Of a DNA stretch of 64,000 nucleotides, positions 21,565 through 30,359 are shown piece by piece (the stretch's first letter is position 1; each line of letters begins with the position of its first letter). Origin of the DNA: Neobacillus sp. DY30 (GTDB lineage: Bacteria; Bacillota; Bacilli; Bacillales; Cytobacillaceae); assembly GCF_030123065.1 (NCBI RefSeq), contig NZ_CP126093.1:5958001-6022000 (forward strand). The letters are read 5' to 3'. Made by a program: the position numbers and the translations under genes. Under the pieces are notes generated by a model. The model was not told where the DNA came from. It worked only from the letters and a program-made list of their open reading frames with translations, and made no database searches.

Positions 21565-21578
21565 TGAACGCTCGCTCG
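21565..21578. promoter_or_regulatory. Possible TetR operator upstream of thiolase
   Basis: TGAACGCTCGCTCG is a degenerate match to the TGAAYG-NN-CRTTCA pattern seen in the fadF promoter. No clear -10/-35 pair was found around it. Confidence 0.35.
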
Positions 21579-21722
21579 GCTATTGTTCAAAAAAAATGTA
21601 AGCGTTTTACTCCCACTATCTATTTTACATAAAAAAGAGCAGAAGTTGAAATATTTTACGCAAAATTCCTAAGATTTTATGAATTCAGGTAACAAAGCAA
21701 CTTCTGCCGTTAAATTTTTTCT

Positions 21723-21843
21723 GTCTAGCTCCGGCACCTAGCACCTCGAGGTCGCTTCGGTCCAACAGGTGAAGTCAAAGTTCGCGACTTCACCTGCTGG
21801 CCCTCCAGCGCTTGTCGGGGCTGAGCAAGGTGCCTCCGCTTTT
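21723..21843 (-). repeat. Post-stop hairpin element, family 2, full copy
   Basis: Read in the direction of fadF, AAAAGCGGAGGCACC starts at the last base of the stop codon, and the element ends GGTGCCGGAGCTAGAC. The centre is a perfect 11-bp stem (21766-21776 with 21786-21796). It occupies the right part of the 317-bp gap before fadF; the left part holds the possible operator and AT-rich sequence. Confidence 0.8.
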
Positions 21844-23943
21844 CTATGCTACGTTTCCACAAACAGCTTTTTCTAAAAGTTCTGCCACATCATAGGTAGA
21901 TATCTTTTCTTCTACTTCTTTCGCCTTTGTTCCGTCAGATAACATGGTTAAGCAGTATGGACATCCAGAACTGATAACAGATGGATTCACAGCAAGAGCC
22001 TGTTCCGTTCTTGCTACGTTAATGCGGTGTCCTGTTTCTTCCTCCATCCACATTAAGCCGCCGCCTGCACCACAGCACATTCCTGTATCTCTGTTTCTTT
22101 CCATCTCTACAAGCTGTACACCAGGGATTGCTTTTAAAATCTCCCGCGGTGGATCGTACACATCGTTGTAGCGCCCTAAGTAACATGAATCATGGAAGGT
22201 AATTTTTTCGTTGACCGCATGTTTTGGCACTAGCTTTCCATCACGAACTAACTGATAAAGTACCTCTGTATGATGGTAAACCTCTGCCTCTAAACCAAAA
22301 TCAGGGTATTCATTTTTGAAAATATTGTAGGCATGCGGGTCAATCGTAACAATCTTCTTAACCTCAGCCTTTTCAAATTCTTCGATATTCTTAGCGGCAA
22401 GCTCTTGGAACAAGAACTCATTGCCAAGACGGCGCGGTGTATCACCTGAGTTTTTCTCTTTGTTTCCTAAAATTGCAAACTTCACTCCTGCTTCATTTAA
22501 AAGCTTTGCAAAAGAAAGAGCGATTTTCTGGCTGCGGTTATCGTAGGATCCCATTGAACCAACCCAGAATAAGTATTCAAACTCTTCGCCTTTTTTGTTC
22601 ATTTCTTTTACTGTAGGGATTTCAACATCCTCGCGAACTTCACGCCAAGTTTCGCGCTCTTTTCTGTTTAAGCCCCATGGATTCCCCTGACGCTCGATGT
22701 TGGTCATGGCGCGCTGTGCGTCTGCGTCTAACTTTCCTTCTGTTAAAACAAGATAACGGCGAAGGTCAATAATTTTATCAACATGCTCGTTCATTACTGG
22801 ACATTGGTCTTCACAGTTACGGCAAGTCGTACATGCCCAAATCTCCTCTTCGGTGATGACATCGCCAATCAAGCTTGGATTATAAGCAAGTGTGGCTGCC
22901 GTTTCTTGGGCACCTTGACCACTTGCAGCAAGTGCAATTTGATTCCCTTTGGTGTTGCCGAACGCAAAAGTGGGCACCCATGGTTGTTTAGAGGTAACGG
23001 CCGCACCATGATTCGTCAGATGATCACGCATTTTTACAATTAAATCCATCGGTGACAGCATTTTTCCTGTACCTGTTGCAGGACACATATTCGTACAGCG
23101 CCCACACTCCACACAAGCGTAAAAATCAATCATTTGGTGCTGCGTAAAGTCCTCAATTTTTCCAACACCGAAGGATTCTTGAGACTCGTCCTCAAAATCG
23201 ACCTTCTTCAACTTACCTGGTTTTTCTAAACGGTTAAAATATACATTTGCCGGTCCGGCTATTAAATGTGCGTGTTTCGATTGTGGTACATAAACTAAGA
23301 AGGTTAGTAAGAATAATAAATGTATCCACCATGCCACATAAAAAATGACAATTGAAGCGGTTTCATTAATTCCCGAAAAAATAAGCGCAATAACCGAAGC
23401 AATTGGCTCTGTCCAAGTGGCCTCGTGACCATGCCAGATTATACTCATACCGTTTCCTACTAGAACGGACAGCATTAAACCGCCAATAAAAATTAATACA
23501 AGACCCGATTTAAAATTGCGCTTTAAGCGGACAAGTTTTTCCACATATCGGCGGTAAAAAGCCCAAATAACCGCAACTAGGATCATCAGTGTAACGATTT
23601 CTTGGAAAAAGGTAAACCCTGCATACAACGGGCCCAGCGGCAAATGAGAGCCCGGCACTAATCCCTTCCAAATGAAATCAATGGCACCAAATTGGACAAG
23701 AATAAAGCCGTAAAAGAACATTACGTGCATGATTCCGCTTTTTTTGTCCTTTAATAATTTCTTCTGACCAAAAACATTGACCCAAATTTTTTGCATTCGT
23801 TCTTTGACTTTGTTGTCAAATTCAACCTTTTTCCCCAGCTTAATGAATTCAATCCTCGTTTTAACCACGTAAACGAATAGACTGATTGCGTAAGCGGTTA
23901 CAGCCAGGAATGCAATGAGGTTCACCCATAAAAGCCCATTCAT
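21844..23943 (-). CDS. fadF: Membrane iron-sulfur oxidoreductase for acyl-CoA dehydrogenation (FadF-like)
   Basis: A 699-residue membrane protein thought to carry electrons from acyl-CoA dehydrogenase/ETF to quinone. Five or so membrane segments fill residues 4-217 (nitrate reductase gamma-like), then two ferredoxin clusters: CVECGRCTNMC at 277-287 and CTTCRNCEDQC near 388. Two heterodisulfide reductase-type CCG domains follow, with CCGAGGGLMW near the end. In B. subtilis the equivalent ywjF (fadF) is in a FadR-controlled operon with acdA, next to rpoE. Here it heads the acyl-CoA block, behind a promoter with a palindromic operator. Confidence 0.92.
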   Translation of the reverse strand: MNGLLWVNLIAFLAVTAYAISLFVYVVKTRIEFIKLGKKVEFDNKVKERMQKIWVNVFGQKKLLKDKKSGIMHVMFFYGFILVQFGAIDFIWKGLVPGSHLPLGPLYAGFTFFQEIVTLMILVAVIWAFYRRYVEKLVRLKRNFKSGLVLIFIGGLMLSVLVGNGMSIIWHGHEATWTEPIASVIALIFSGINETASIVIFYVAWWIHLLFLLTFLVYVPQSKHAHLIAGPANVYFNRLEKPGKLKKVDFEDESQESFGVGKIEDFTQHQMIDFYACVECGRCTNMCPATGTGKMLSPMDLIVKMRDHLTNHGAAVTSKQPWVPTFAFGNTKGNQIALAASGQGAQETAATLAYNPSLIGDVITEEEIWACTTCRNCEDQCPVMNEHVDKIIDLRRYLVLTEGKLDADAQRAMTNIERQGNPWGLNRKERETWREVREDVEIPTVKEMNKKGEEFEYLFWVGSMGSYDNRSQKIALSFAKLLNEAGVKFAILGNKEKNSGDTPRRLGNEFLFQELAAKNIEEFEKAEVKKIVTIDPHAYNIFKNEYPDFGLEAEVYHHTEVLYQLVRDGKLVPKHAVNEKITFHDSCYLGRYNDVYDPPREILKAIPGVQLVEMERNRDTGMCCGAGGGLMWMEEETGHRINVARTEQALAVNPSVISSGCPYCLTMLSDGTKAKEVEEKISTYDVAELLEKAVCGNVA

Positions 23944-24034
23944 TCAATACGCCCCCTTTGTTTTTTTAATCCCAATTGTTTGTTTTTCGTAGAAAATTTC
24001 AAAACAATAAAATTTTCTGACTACTATTAACACC

Positions 24035-24062
24035 ATTATATAATGAATGAGCATTCAGTCAA
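24035..24062 (-). promoter_or_regulatory. fadF operon promoter with operator in the spacer
   Basis: On the minus strand, TTGACT (24057-24062), a 16-bp spacer and TATAAT (24035-24040). The palindrome TGAATGAGCATTCA (24044-24057) fills the spacer and touches the -35, so a bound repressor would block polymerase. It resembles but is shorter than the B. subtilis FadR box. The TetR protein encoded at 16050-16706 is the natural candidate. Confidence 0.75.
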
Positions 24063-24157
24063 ATGATTTCTTAAAATTTATTTGACTTTTGTTCGTGATT
24101 CATACAATAGCCTCAGTTTGGCAAACCTAACAGATATGATTGGAGGAACGATACTGA

Positions 24158-25360
24158 ATGAATTTACCATCCATCGTCATCGCTCTTATACTTCTTATCA
24201 TTGTATGGTTTTACATTGACCTTACCTTAGGAAGAAAAAAGCATCGTTCACTTTTCAGCAAACGGGAAACCCCGATTCTGTACGGAAACTTCGATATTTT
24301 TCCACATGGAAAAGAATTGTTTGCTGACTACTTTCATGAATTAAAAATGGCAAACAGTCATATTCATATTCTTTTTTATATTGTGAGGGATGATCAATTT
24401 AGCCAGCAGTTTCTCGATATTTTAAAAGCAAAAGCAAAAGAAGGCCTTGAAGTTAGACTGCTGGTCGACAGGGTTGGCAGTCATAAGGTGAAAAAGCCGG
24501 CAATAAAAGAATTGCGTAATGCAGGTGTTCAATTTGCCTTTAGCAATCGATTACGGCTTCCATTCCTTTTCTATTCCACCCAGGTACGAAACCACCGTAA
24601 GATTTCGATTATTGATGGCAAAATTGGTTATCTTGGCGGTTTTAATGTTGGTAAAGAATATATTGATCAAGATCCCAAGCTAAGTCCCTGGCGCGATTAC
24701 CATTTAAAAATGACGGGTGAAGGTGTCTCGTACCTGCAGCGTGAGTTTTTCTTGGATTGGAATGAGTACGCTTCTGATGATGTGATTGTAGATTCTCGTT
24801 ATGCTCCTGAGCAGCCCAAAGGGACGGTACCACATCAACTTGTTCCAACGGAAGCAGGACGCCTTGAAGATAAATATTTACAATTAATTCAAAACGCAAA
24901 AAAGTCAATTACCATTGGTACTCCGTATTTTATTCCAAGCAAAAAACTCATGGATGAACTGCTTCGTGCGGCAAAGCGCGGCATTAAGATTACCATCGTT
25001 GTGCCCTATATAACAGATCATATGCTTGTACAAGAAGCTTCATACCGTTATTTACGTAAGATGTTATCAGCAGGGGCGCAGGCTTTTCAGTATAAGAATG
25101 GTTTTTACCATGCAAAATCAATCATTATCGACGATCATCTCTGTGATATCGGTACGGCTAATTTTGATAAAAGAAGTTTATTTTTAAACAAAGAAATTAA
25201 TTGTTATTTTTATGACCCAGCCTTTGTAGATCGGTTTAGGGATGTCCTCCATAAAGATATTCTTGATTCAAAACCACTGAAACTGGAGGACCTTAATAAG
25301 AAAAGCTTTTTCAGGTCGATAAAGGAAGGCATTGCCGGGGCTATTTCATTCTTTTTATAG
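24158..25360 (+). CDS. clsB: Cardiolipin synthase (ClsB/YwjE type)
   Basis: Phospholipase D superfamily enzyme that makes cardiolipin from phosphatidylglycerol. The 400-residue protein has one N-terminal membrane segment (about 3-20) and two HKD motifs: HRKISIIDGKIGYLGGFN in the first half and HAKSIIIDDHLCDIGTANFDKRS in the second. A GGAGG site lies 11 nt before the ATG. It is transcribed away from fadF and is followed after 15 bp by uvsE, as ywjE and ywjD are in B. subtilis. Confidence 0.93.
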   Translation: MNLPSIVIALILLIIVWFYIDLTLGRKKHRSLFSKRETPILYGNFDIFPHGKELFADYFHELKMANSHIHILFYIVRDDQFSQQFLDILKAKAKEGLEVRLLVDRVGSHKVKKPAIKELRNAGVQFAFSNRLRLPFLFYSTQVRNHRKISIIDGKIGYLGGFNVGKEYIDQDPKLSPWRDYHLKMTGEGVSYLQREFFLDWNEYASDDVIVDSRYAPEQPKGTVPHQLVPTEAGRLEDKYLQLIQNAKKSITIGTPYFIPSKKLMDELLRAAKRGIKITIVVPYITDHMLVQEASYRYLRKMLSAGAQAFQYKNGFYHAKSIIIDDHLCDIGTANFDKRSLFLNKEINCYFYDPAFVDRFRDVLHKDILDSKPLKLEDLNKKSFFRSIKEGIAGAISFFL

Positions 25361-25375
25361 TAAGGAGTTTTTGCG

Positions 25376-26332
25376 ATGAAGATTCGTTTCGGCTATGTTT
25401 CAACCGCTATCACCTTGTGGGATGCTTCTCCATCGAAGACACTTACGTTTACTCGCTACCAGCAGTTATCGGAAAAAGAGCGTAAAACTAAATTACTTGA
25501 GCTTACAAGGCTTAATTTAGCCCACACGCTCCGCATGTTCTATTTCAATCTCGCCCATGAAATAGAATTGTATCGGCTTTCGAGTTCGATAGTACCGTTG
25601 GCCACCCATCCAGATGTTTTTTGGGATTTTGTTACCCCCTTTAAGAAGCAGTGGAAAGAAATTGGCCAACTTATTAAAAAAAATAATTTACGGGTTAGCT
25701 TTCATCCAAATCAATATACGTTATTTACCTCTCCGCAGCAAAAAATAACCGATAATGCCGTCATCGATATGGAATATCATTACCGCATGTTTGAGGCCAT
25801 GGGTGTCGAGGATAGAGGGATGATGAATATTCATATCGGCGGAGCCTATGGTGATAAAGCAGAAACCATTGTCCGTTTTCATGAGAATCTAAAAAAGCTT
25901 CCATCACATATTAAGCGCGCAATGACCTTGGAGAATGATGACAAAACCTACAATACCGAGGAGACGTTGATTGCCTGTGAAAAAGAGAGAATCCCTTTTG
26001 TGTTTGATTATCATCATCACATGGCCAATCTTTGTGAACCGCCGCTGGAGAAGCTGCTTCCGAGGATATTTCAGACATGGGACCATGTTGACTTGATTCC
26101 CAAAATCCATATTTCCTCTCCTAAAGGAGAAAAAGAATTCCGATCTCACGCCGATTTTGTGGATCTCGAATTTATCATGCCGTTAATAAAAATGCTTAAG
26201 GAAATTGGACAAGATGTTGACTTTATGATTGAGGCAAAAGCAAAGGACCAGGCTACATTGAAATTAGTCGAAGATGTTAGTAAGGTCCGCGGCTTTAAAC
26301 GAATCAGCGGGGCAGCCATCGAGGTGAAATAA
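25376..26332 (+). CDS. uvsE: UV DNA damage endonuclease
   Basis: TIM-barrel endonuclease that nicks 5' to UV photoproducts. The 318-residue protein starts [20 protein letters not shown] and holds the metal-binding histidines and acids of the family ([54 protein letters not shown]). A TAAGGAG site precedes the ATG. It is probably co-transcribed with clsB. Confidence 0.95.
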   Translation: MKIRFGYVSTAITLWDASPSKTLTFTRYQQLSEKERKTKLLELTRLNLAHTLRMFYFNLAHEIELYRLSSSIVPLATHPDVFWDFVTPFKKQWKEIGQLIKKNNLRVSFHPNQYTLFTSPQQKITDNAVIDMEYHYRMFEAMGVEDRGMMNIHIGGAYGDKAETIVRFHENLKKLPSHIKRAMTLENDDKTYNTEETLIACEKERIPFVFDYHHHMANLCEPPLEKLLPRIFQTWDHVDLIPKIHISSPKGEKEFRSHADFVDLEFIMPLIKMLKEIGQDVDFMIEAKAKDQATLKLVEDVSKVRGFKRISGAAIEVK

Positions 26333-26398
26333 CTCCCAGCATTTTTTCAACAGGGAATGGTTAAAGTAACTACAGATTCACACAAGGAGGGATTTTCA

Positions 26399-26527
26399 AT
26401 GGAAAGCACCAATCAATTCGTACAAAAATTAGCAGAGAATGAAAAGAAGCAGAAAAAAAATCAAAAGCATGGCAACAACGACCCAGAAAGCAAATTACCA
26501 AACCATAAACATTCACAAGGTGTATAA
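26399..26527 (+). CDS. Small DUF4023-like protein
   Basis: A 42-residue basic protein (MESTNQFVQKLAENEKKQKK, ending in HKHSQGV) behind a perfect AAGGAGGG site, which makes it a convincing gene despite its size. Short Lys/Asn/Gln-rich proteins of this pattern (DUF4023) are common in Bacillaceae. No membrane segment or cysteine is present. Function is unknown; many such peptides are spore-associated, but nothing here proves it. Confidence 0.75.
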   Translation: MESTNQFVQKLAENEKKQKKNQKHGNNDPESKLPNHKHSQGV

Positions 26528-26559
26528 AAAAGAAAGAGTCTCCCATTGCAGGAGACTCT
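26526..26559 (-). terminator. Bidirectional terminator between DUF4023 gene and sspH
   Basis: AGAGTCTCC and GGAGACTCT arms, followed on the minus strand by TTTCTTTTTTA. It serves sspH clearly and may also stop the DUF4023 transcript. Confidence 0.85.
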
Positions 26560-26560
26560 T

Positions 26561-26740
26561 CTACTCTTCAATTAAGTTTAAGACAGGAACCTCTATCTCA
26601 TTCTCCGGATCAGACTTTGTATACACCCGCGCCATCTTCGTATTATCATCCACATGCTGAATAATCACCGGCGTCCCCTCATACGTAACATTAATCATAT
26701 CCATCGACTCAGCAATTTCCTTCGCTCTTCCCACATTCAT
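26561..26740 (-). CDS. sspH: Small acid-soluble spore protein H
   Basis: A 59-residue minor spore core protein. The sequence MNVGRAKEIAESMDMINVTY, then VIIQHVDDNTKMARVYTKSD and VPVLNLIEE, follows the SspH family over its whole length. The ATG at 26740 lies 8 nt after GAGGAG; a GTG three codons upstream overlaps the site. A sigma-G-like promoter lies upstream, consistent with forespore expression. Confidence 0.93.
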   Translation of the reverse strand: MNVGRAKEIAESMDMINVTYEGTPVIIQHVDDNTKMARVYTKSDPENEIEVPVLNLIEE

Positions 26741-26772
26741 CAAGGCCACTCCTCATCATAAAATTACTTCCA

Positions 26773-26803
26773 TAATATTTACCAAAAAGCGGATAAATAT
26801 TCA
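26773..26803 (-). promoter_or_regulatory. Predicted sigma-G promoter for sspH
   Basis: On the minus strand, TGAATA (26798-26803), 18 bp, then AATATTA (26773-26779), close to the sigma-G consensus TGMATA-N17/18-CATAMTA. Forespore expression of ssp genes is established in B. subtilis. Confidence 0.6.
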
Positions 26804-26840
26804 GTGATGAATAAATGGTGTCACCGTCTCTACATTGTTT

Positions 26841-26898
26841 GGTGCCTGTCACCGCTCGTGGACACTTTCCACCCCATATGGACACTATCACCCCAATG
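26841..26898. repeat. GGTGCCTGTCACC element and 20-bp tandem pair
   Basis: A near-palindrome GGTGCCTGTCACC is followed by CGTGGACACT and then two 20-bp units beginning TGGACACT (26859 and 26879). The first part is shared with 30304-30329, where the central five bases are inverted relative to the flank. Confidence 0.7.
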
Positions 26899-26904
26899 GA
26901 AAAA

Positions 26905-26933
26905 GTAAAAATGGCTCCCATAAAGGGAGCCAT
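26905..26933 (-). terminator. Terminator of argS
   Basis: ATGGCTCCC and GGGAGCCAT arms with a 5-nt loop and TTTTTAC following on the minus strand, 8 bp after the argS stop. Confidence 0.9.
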
Positions 26934-26940
26934 GCCAATT

Positions 26941-28611
26941 TTACATTTTTTCTGGTGCGGATACGCCGATTAATGCGAGGGCGTTGCGCAGTGTGATTTG
27001 AACGGTTTTGATTAACGCGAGGCGCGCCTTAGTGCGCTCTGGCTGCTCGCTGTCGAGTACTTTTTCTGCATTGTAAAAGCTGTGGAAGGTTGAAGCCAGT
27101 TCCATAATATAGTTTGTGACGCGGTGCGGTACGCGCTTTAATGCCGCTTCACCGACAGCCTGCGGGAACTCGCCTAGCTTTTTCAATAACTCGATTTCTT
27201 TTTCTGCGCCAATTAAGGAGAAATCCGCATTTTCATCAATTTTTATCCCCTGCTCTTCGCCTGAACGCAGGATACTGCAAATCCTTGCATGTGCATATTG
27301 AGCATAGTACACAGGATTTTCATTGGATTCTGAAACAGCTAAATCCAAGTCAAAGTCCATATGCGTATCCGAGCTTCTCATCGCAAAGAAGTAACGAGTG
27401 GCGTCGAGGCCGACCTCATCGACCAAATCACGCATTGTGACAGCCTTACCGGTACGCTTACTCATCTTCATCTTCTCACCATTTTTGTACAGGTGAACAA
27501 GCTGTATGATTTCGACCTCGAGGGCGTCCGCAGCATAGCCAAGTGACTGAATGGCCGCCTTCATACGCGGAATATAACCGTGATGGTCTGCCCCCCAAAT
27601 GTTGATCAACTTTTCAAAGCCGCGGTCAAGCTTGTCCTTATGGTAGGCGATATCTGGCGTTAAATACGTATAAGAGCCATCCCCTTTAATCAGCACTCGG
27701 TTCTTATCATCGCCGAAATCCGTCGAACGCAGCCAAGTAGCGCCTTCCTCCTCATAAATATAGCCATTGTCACGAAGCACCTTTAATGCCTCATCAATCT
27801 TTCCATTCTTATATAGAGAGGTTTCAGAGTACCACACATCAAAGCGGACACGGAAATCCTCCAAATCTTTTTGAAGCTTTGCCATTTCATACCTTAATCC
27901 ATACTCACGGAAGAACTCAAAGCGTTCCTGCTCATCCACATTCACATACTTATCGCCAAACTCTTCCGCCAGCGCCTTTCCAATCCCGATGATGTCTGCA
28001 CCATGATAGCCGTCCTCAGGCATTGGCTTATCATGACCAAGCGCTTGGAAATAACGTGCCTCTACAGACAATGCCAGGTTATTAATCTGATTACCAGCGT
28101 CATTAATATAATACTCACGGGAAACATCATAGCCTGCTTTCGCTAGAATATTGCAAAGTGAGTCGCCGACTGCCGCACCACGGGCATGACCAAGGTGAAG
28201 GTCACCAGTTGGATTCGCGGAAACAAACTCCACTTGTATTTTCTGATTACCGCCAACTGTTGTTTCCCCGTACTTTTCCCCTGCCTCAAGAACTGTTGGA
28301 ATTAAATCTGTTAGGTAGGCATTATTCATATAAAAATTGATGAACCCTGGACCTGCCAATTCAATTTTTTCAATCGAGGCTTTTGAGCGGTCAAAATTTT
28401 CAATGAGGGCTTCCGCAATCATGCGCGGCGCCTTCTTTGCCACACGTGCAAGCTGCATCGCCATGTTGGTGGAATAATCGCCGTGCGCTTTCTCCTTTGG
28501 TATTTCCAAAATCACATCAGGAATCTGTTCTTCTGCTGCAAGGTTTGCTTTCACTACAGCTGCCCGAATTTCCTCTTTCAATCTACTTTGAACCTGTTCA
28601 ACTATGTTCAT
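26941..28611 (-). CDS. argS: Arginyl-tRNA synthetase
   Basis: Class I aminoacyl-tRNA synthetase charging tRNA-Arg. The 556-residue protein has an N-terminal Add1-type domain, the HIGH motif as HLGHARGA (about residue 130), the KMSKRTGK motif near residue 375 and a C-terminal helical anticodon-binding domain ending in the conserved [11 protein letters not shown]. The GGAGGAG site overlaps the end of ywiB, and the start overlaps the ywiB stop codon by 4 nt, so the two are translationally coupled. Confidence 0.97.
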   Translation of the reverse strand: MNIVEQVQSRLKEEIRAAVVKANLAAEEQIPDVILEIPKEKAHGDYSTNMAMQLARVAKKAPRMIAEALIENFDRSKASIEKIELAGPGFINFYMNNAYLTDLIPTVLEAGEKYGETTVGGNQKIQVEFVSANPTGDLHLGHARGAAVGDSLCNILAKAGYDVSREYYINDAGNQINNLALSVEARYFQALGHDKPMPEDGYHGADIIGIGKALAEEFGDKYVNVDEQERFEFFREYGLRYEMAKLQKDLEDFRVRFDVWYSETSLYKNGKIDEALKVLRDNGYIYEEEGATWLRSTDFGDDKNRVLIKGDGSYTYLTPDIAYHKDKLDRGFEKLINIWGADHHGYIPRMKAAIQSLGYAADALEVEIIQLVHLYKNGEKMKMSKRTGKAVTMRDLVDEVGLDATRYFFAMRSSDTHMDFDLDLAVSESNENPVYYAQYAHARICSILRSGEEQGIKIDENADFSLIGAEKEIELLKKLGEFPQAVGEAALKRVPHRVTNYIMELASTFHSFYNAEKVLDSEQPERTKARLALIKTVQITLRNALALIGVSAPEKM

Positions 28612-29027
28612 TTCTTCTCCTCCTGAAAAGCTATTTCTAACTGATATGTACTTGCCAGTGCACCCTCCATAGTAAAATCATAAAGAACACTAAAGTGACC
28701 TTTACCATTTTCATAGGAAAAATCTATTTTTTTTGCTTTTGTCACGGTTGCAAACTGGCCAAATGGCATTTCATAGCTGCCATTTAACTTCCGATTCAAT
28801 TCAAACGGCAAACGCATTTTAATGGCACCGCCGCGTAAAATAAGGGCTTCAAGATGTCCCATCTTCACAATGGTTCGGACATTTCCCTCTTCCACCGCTT
28901 CTTCATAACGAAGATACGCAGCATTTCCTTTTTCAAAGTATGTACCAAATACGAGCAATTCAAAAGTCTCATCGTGGTCAATTGTTGTTTTTACGTTAAT
29001 TTTCACAGGGATCTCAGGGATTGACAT
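28608..29027 (-). CDS. ywiB: DUF1934 family beta-barrel protein YwiB
   Basis: A 139-residue conserved protein with a calycin-like beta-barrel pattern (alternating strands such as [23 protein letters not shown] and [12 protein letters not shown]). No signal peptide or catalytic motif is visible and the function is unknown. The start [11 protein letters not shown] follows AGGGTG with 8 nt spacing; a start three codons upstream is less likely. It directly precedes argS, as in B. subtilis. Confidence 0.88.
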   Translation of the reverse strand: MSIPEIPVKINVKTTIDHDETFELLVFGTYFEKGNAAYLRYEEAVEEGNVRTIVKMGHLEALILRGGAIKMRLPFELNRKLNGSYEMPFGQFATVTKAKKIDFSYENGKGHFSVLYDFTMEGALASTYQLEIAFQEEKK

Positions 29028-29126
29028 AAAACGCACACCCTTTTTTAAAAATAAACCTTATTTAGGTCATCCATAGTTTCTATTTAAACACACTTTTATC
29101 ATTATACCTATAGTATGTACACAATT

Positions 29127-29159
29127 CAAAAGATGCCTGCCCCACTATTGGGACAGGCA
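29127..29159 (-). terminator. Terminator of speB
   Basis: TGCCTGTCCC and GGGGCAGGCA arms (one G-U pair) with TCTTTT following on the minus strand, about 10 bp after the speB stop. Confidence 0.75.
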
Positions 29160-29168
29160 CAAAAAATG

Positions 29169-30041
29169 TTATTTCACCCAGCCAAGAAGCATTTCACGAA
29201 TCAATTTGCTGGCAGTGTTTGCCGTTTGCTCAGATGGGTCGTAAATAGGCGCCACTTCAACCAGGTCGCAGCCGACAACGTTCACGCCAGAGCGGGCAAT
29301 TTCATGAATAGAGGCAAGCAGCTCTTTCGAAGTGATCCCGCCGGCATCCACTGTACCAGTTCCCGGTGCATGTGCAGGATCCAACACATCGATATCAATC
29401 GTTACATAAACAGGACGTCCGACAAGCTCCGGAAGGACCTCTTTTAATGGCTGGTGCACTTCAAATTTTGAAATATGCATGCCGTTTTCTTTTGCCCATT
29501 GGAATTCTTCCTTCATCCCAGAGCGGATCCCAAAAGAATACACGTTTTTTGGTCCGATATGTTCCGCAATTTTACGAATCGGAGTGGAGTGGGATAATGG
29601 TTCGCCTTCATAGTTTTCCCTTAGGTCTGTATGTGCGTCCATATGAATAATCGCTAAATCAGGGTATTTCTTATAAACCGCCTTCATAACCGGCCAAGAC
29701 ACTAAGTGCTCGCCGCCCATGCCAAATGGAAACTTTCCAGCCGCTAAAACTTGATCCACGAACTCCTCAATCAAATCCAAGCTCTTTTGCGCATTTCCAA
29801 AAGGAAGCGGAATATCGCCGGCGTCAAAATATTTCACCTCTTCAAGCTCACGATCAAGGTAGGCGCTGTACTCTTCAAGACCGATGGAAACCTCACGAAT
29901 ACGAGCAGGGCCAAAACGCGAGCCCGGGCGATAGCTGACCGTCCAGTCCATCGGCATCCCATAAAGTACAACCTGACTATCTTCAAAACTCGGATGACTC
30001 TTTATAAACACATTACCAGAATAAGTCTCATCAAAACGCAT
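29169..30041 (-). CDS. speB: Agmatinase
   Basis: Ureohydrolase that converts agmatine to putrescine and urea. The 290-residue protein carries the binuclear manganese motifs GGEHLVSW, HMDAHTDLR and TIDIDVLDPAHAPGTGT. It has a GAGG site before the ATG. It is downstream of speE on the same strand, as in B. subtilis, but the two are separated by an array of 52-bp repeats, so direct co-transcription passes through that array. Confidence 0.95.
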   Translation of the reverse strand: MRFDETYSGNVFIKSHPSFEDSQVVLYGMPMDWTVSYRPGSRFGPARIREVSIGLEEYSAYLDRELEEVKYFDAGDIPLPFGNAQKSLDLIEEFVDQVLAAGKFPFGMGGEHLVSWPVMKAVYKKYPDLAIIHMDAHTDLRENYEGEPLSHSTPIRKIAEHIGPKNVYSFGIRSGMKEEFQWAKENGMHISKFEVHQPLKEVLPELVGRPVYVTIDIDVLDPAHAPGTGTVDAGGITSKELLASIHEIARSGVNVVGCDLVEVAPIYDPSEQTANTASKLIREMLLGWVK

Positions 30042-30083
30042 GTTTCTAACCTCACTTATATATGTAATAAAACAGTTGAACCT

Positions 30084-30291
30084 CTATAGTTACCCTAATT
30101 TCAATTTCAACAAGAATACGGTCACTATAAGCTGGCTATAGTGACCCTATTTCCTTTTTCGACTCTGTTACGGTCACTATAAACCCTCTATAGTGCCCTT
30201 AATTCCTATTTCATGCATCCTTCAGTCACTATAACCCGTTTATAACGACCGCAACCTCCATATTTCAAAGTTTTCGGTCACTAACTGTCCG
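30084..30291. repeat. Array of four 52-bp units with hairpins
   Basis: Units begin at 30084, 30136, 30188 and 30240, exactly 52 bp apart. Each has TATAGTGACC near its start and GGTCACTATAA near its end, so unit junctions form hairpins with a loop of about 7 nt; the first junction has a perfect 10-bp stem. The interior of about 25 bp is variable. It fills the speE-speB gap together with the element at 30304-30329. Confidence 0.9.
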
Positions 30292-30303
30292 CCTGAGGTG
30301 TAC

Positions 30304-30329
30304 AGTGTCCACGGGCGGTGCCTGTCACC
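30304..30329 (-). repeat. GGTGACAGGCACC element
   Basis: Read on the minus strand, GGTGACAGGCACC followed by GCCCGTGGACACT. It is the partner of 26841-26866, with the five central bases of the near-palindrome in the opposite orientation. Confidence 0.65.
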
Positions 30330-30359
30330 GATATTTTTTCACCAATATTGTCACCGAAT

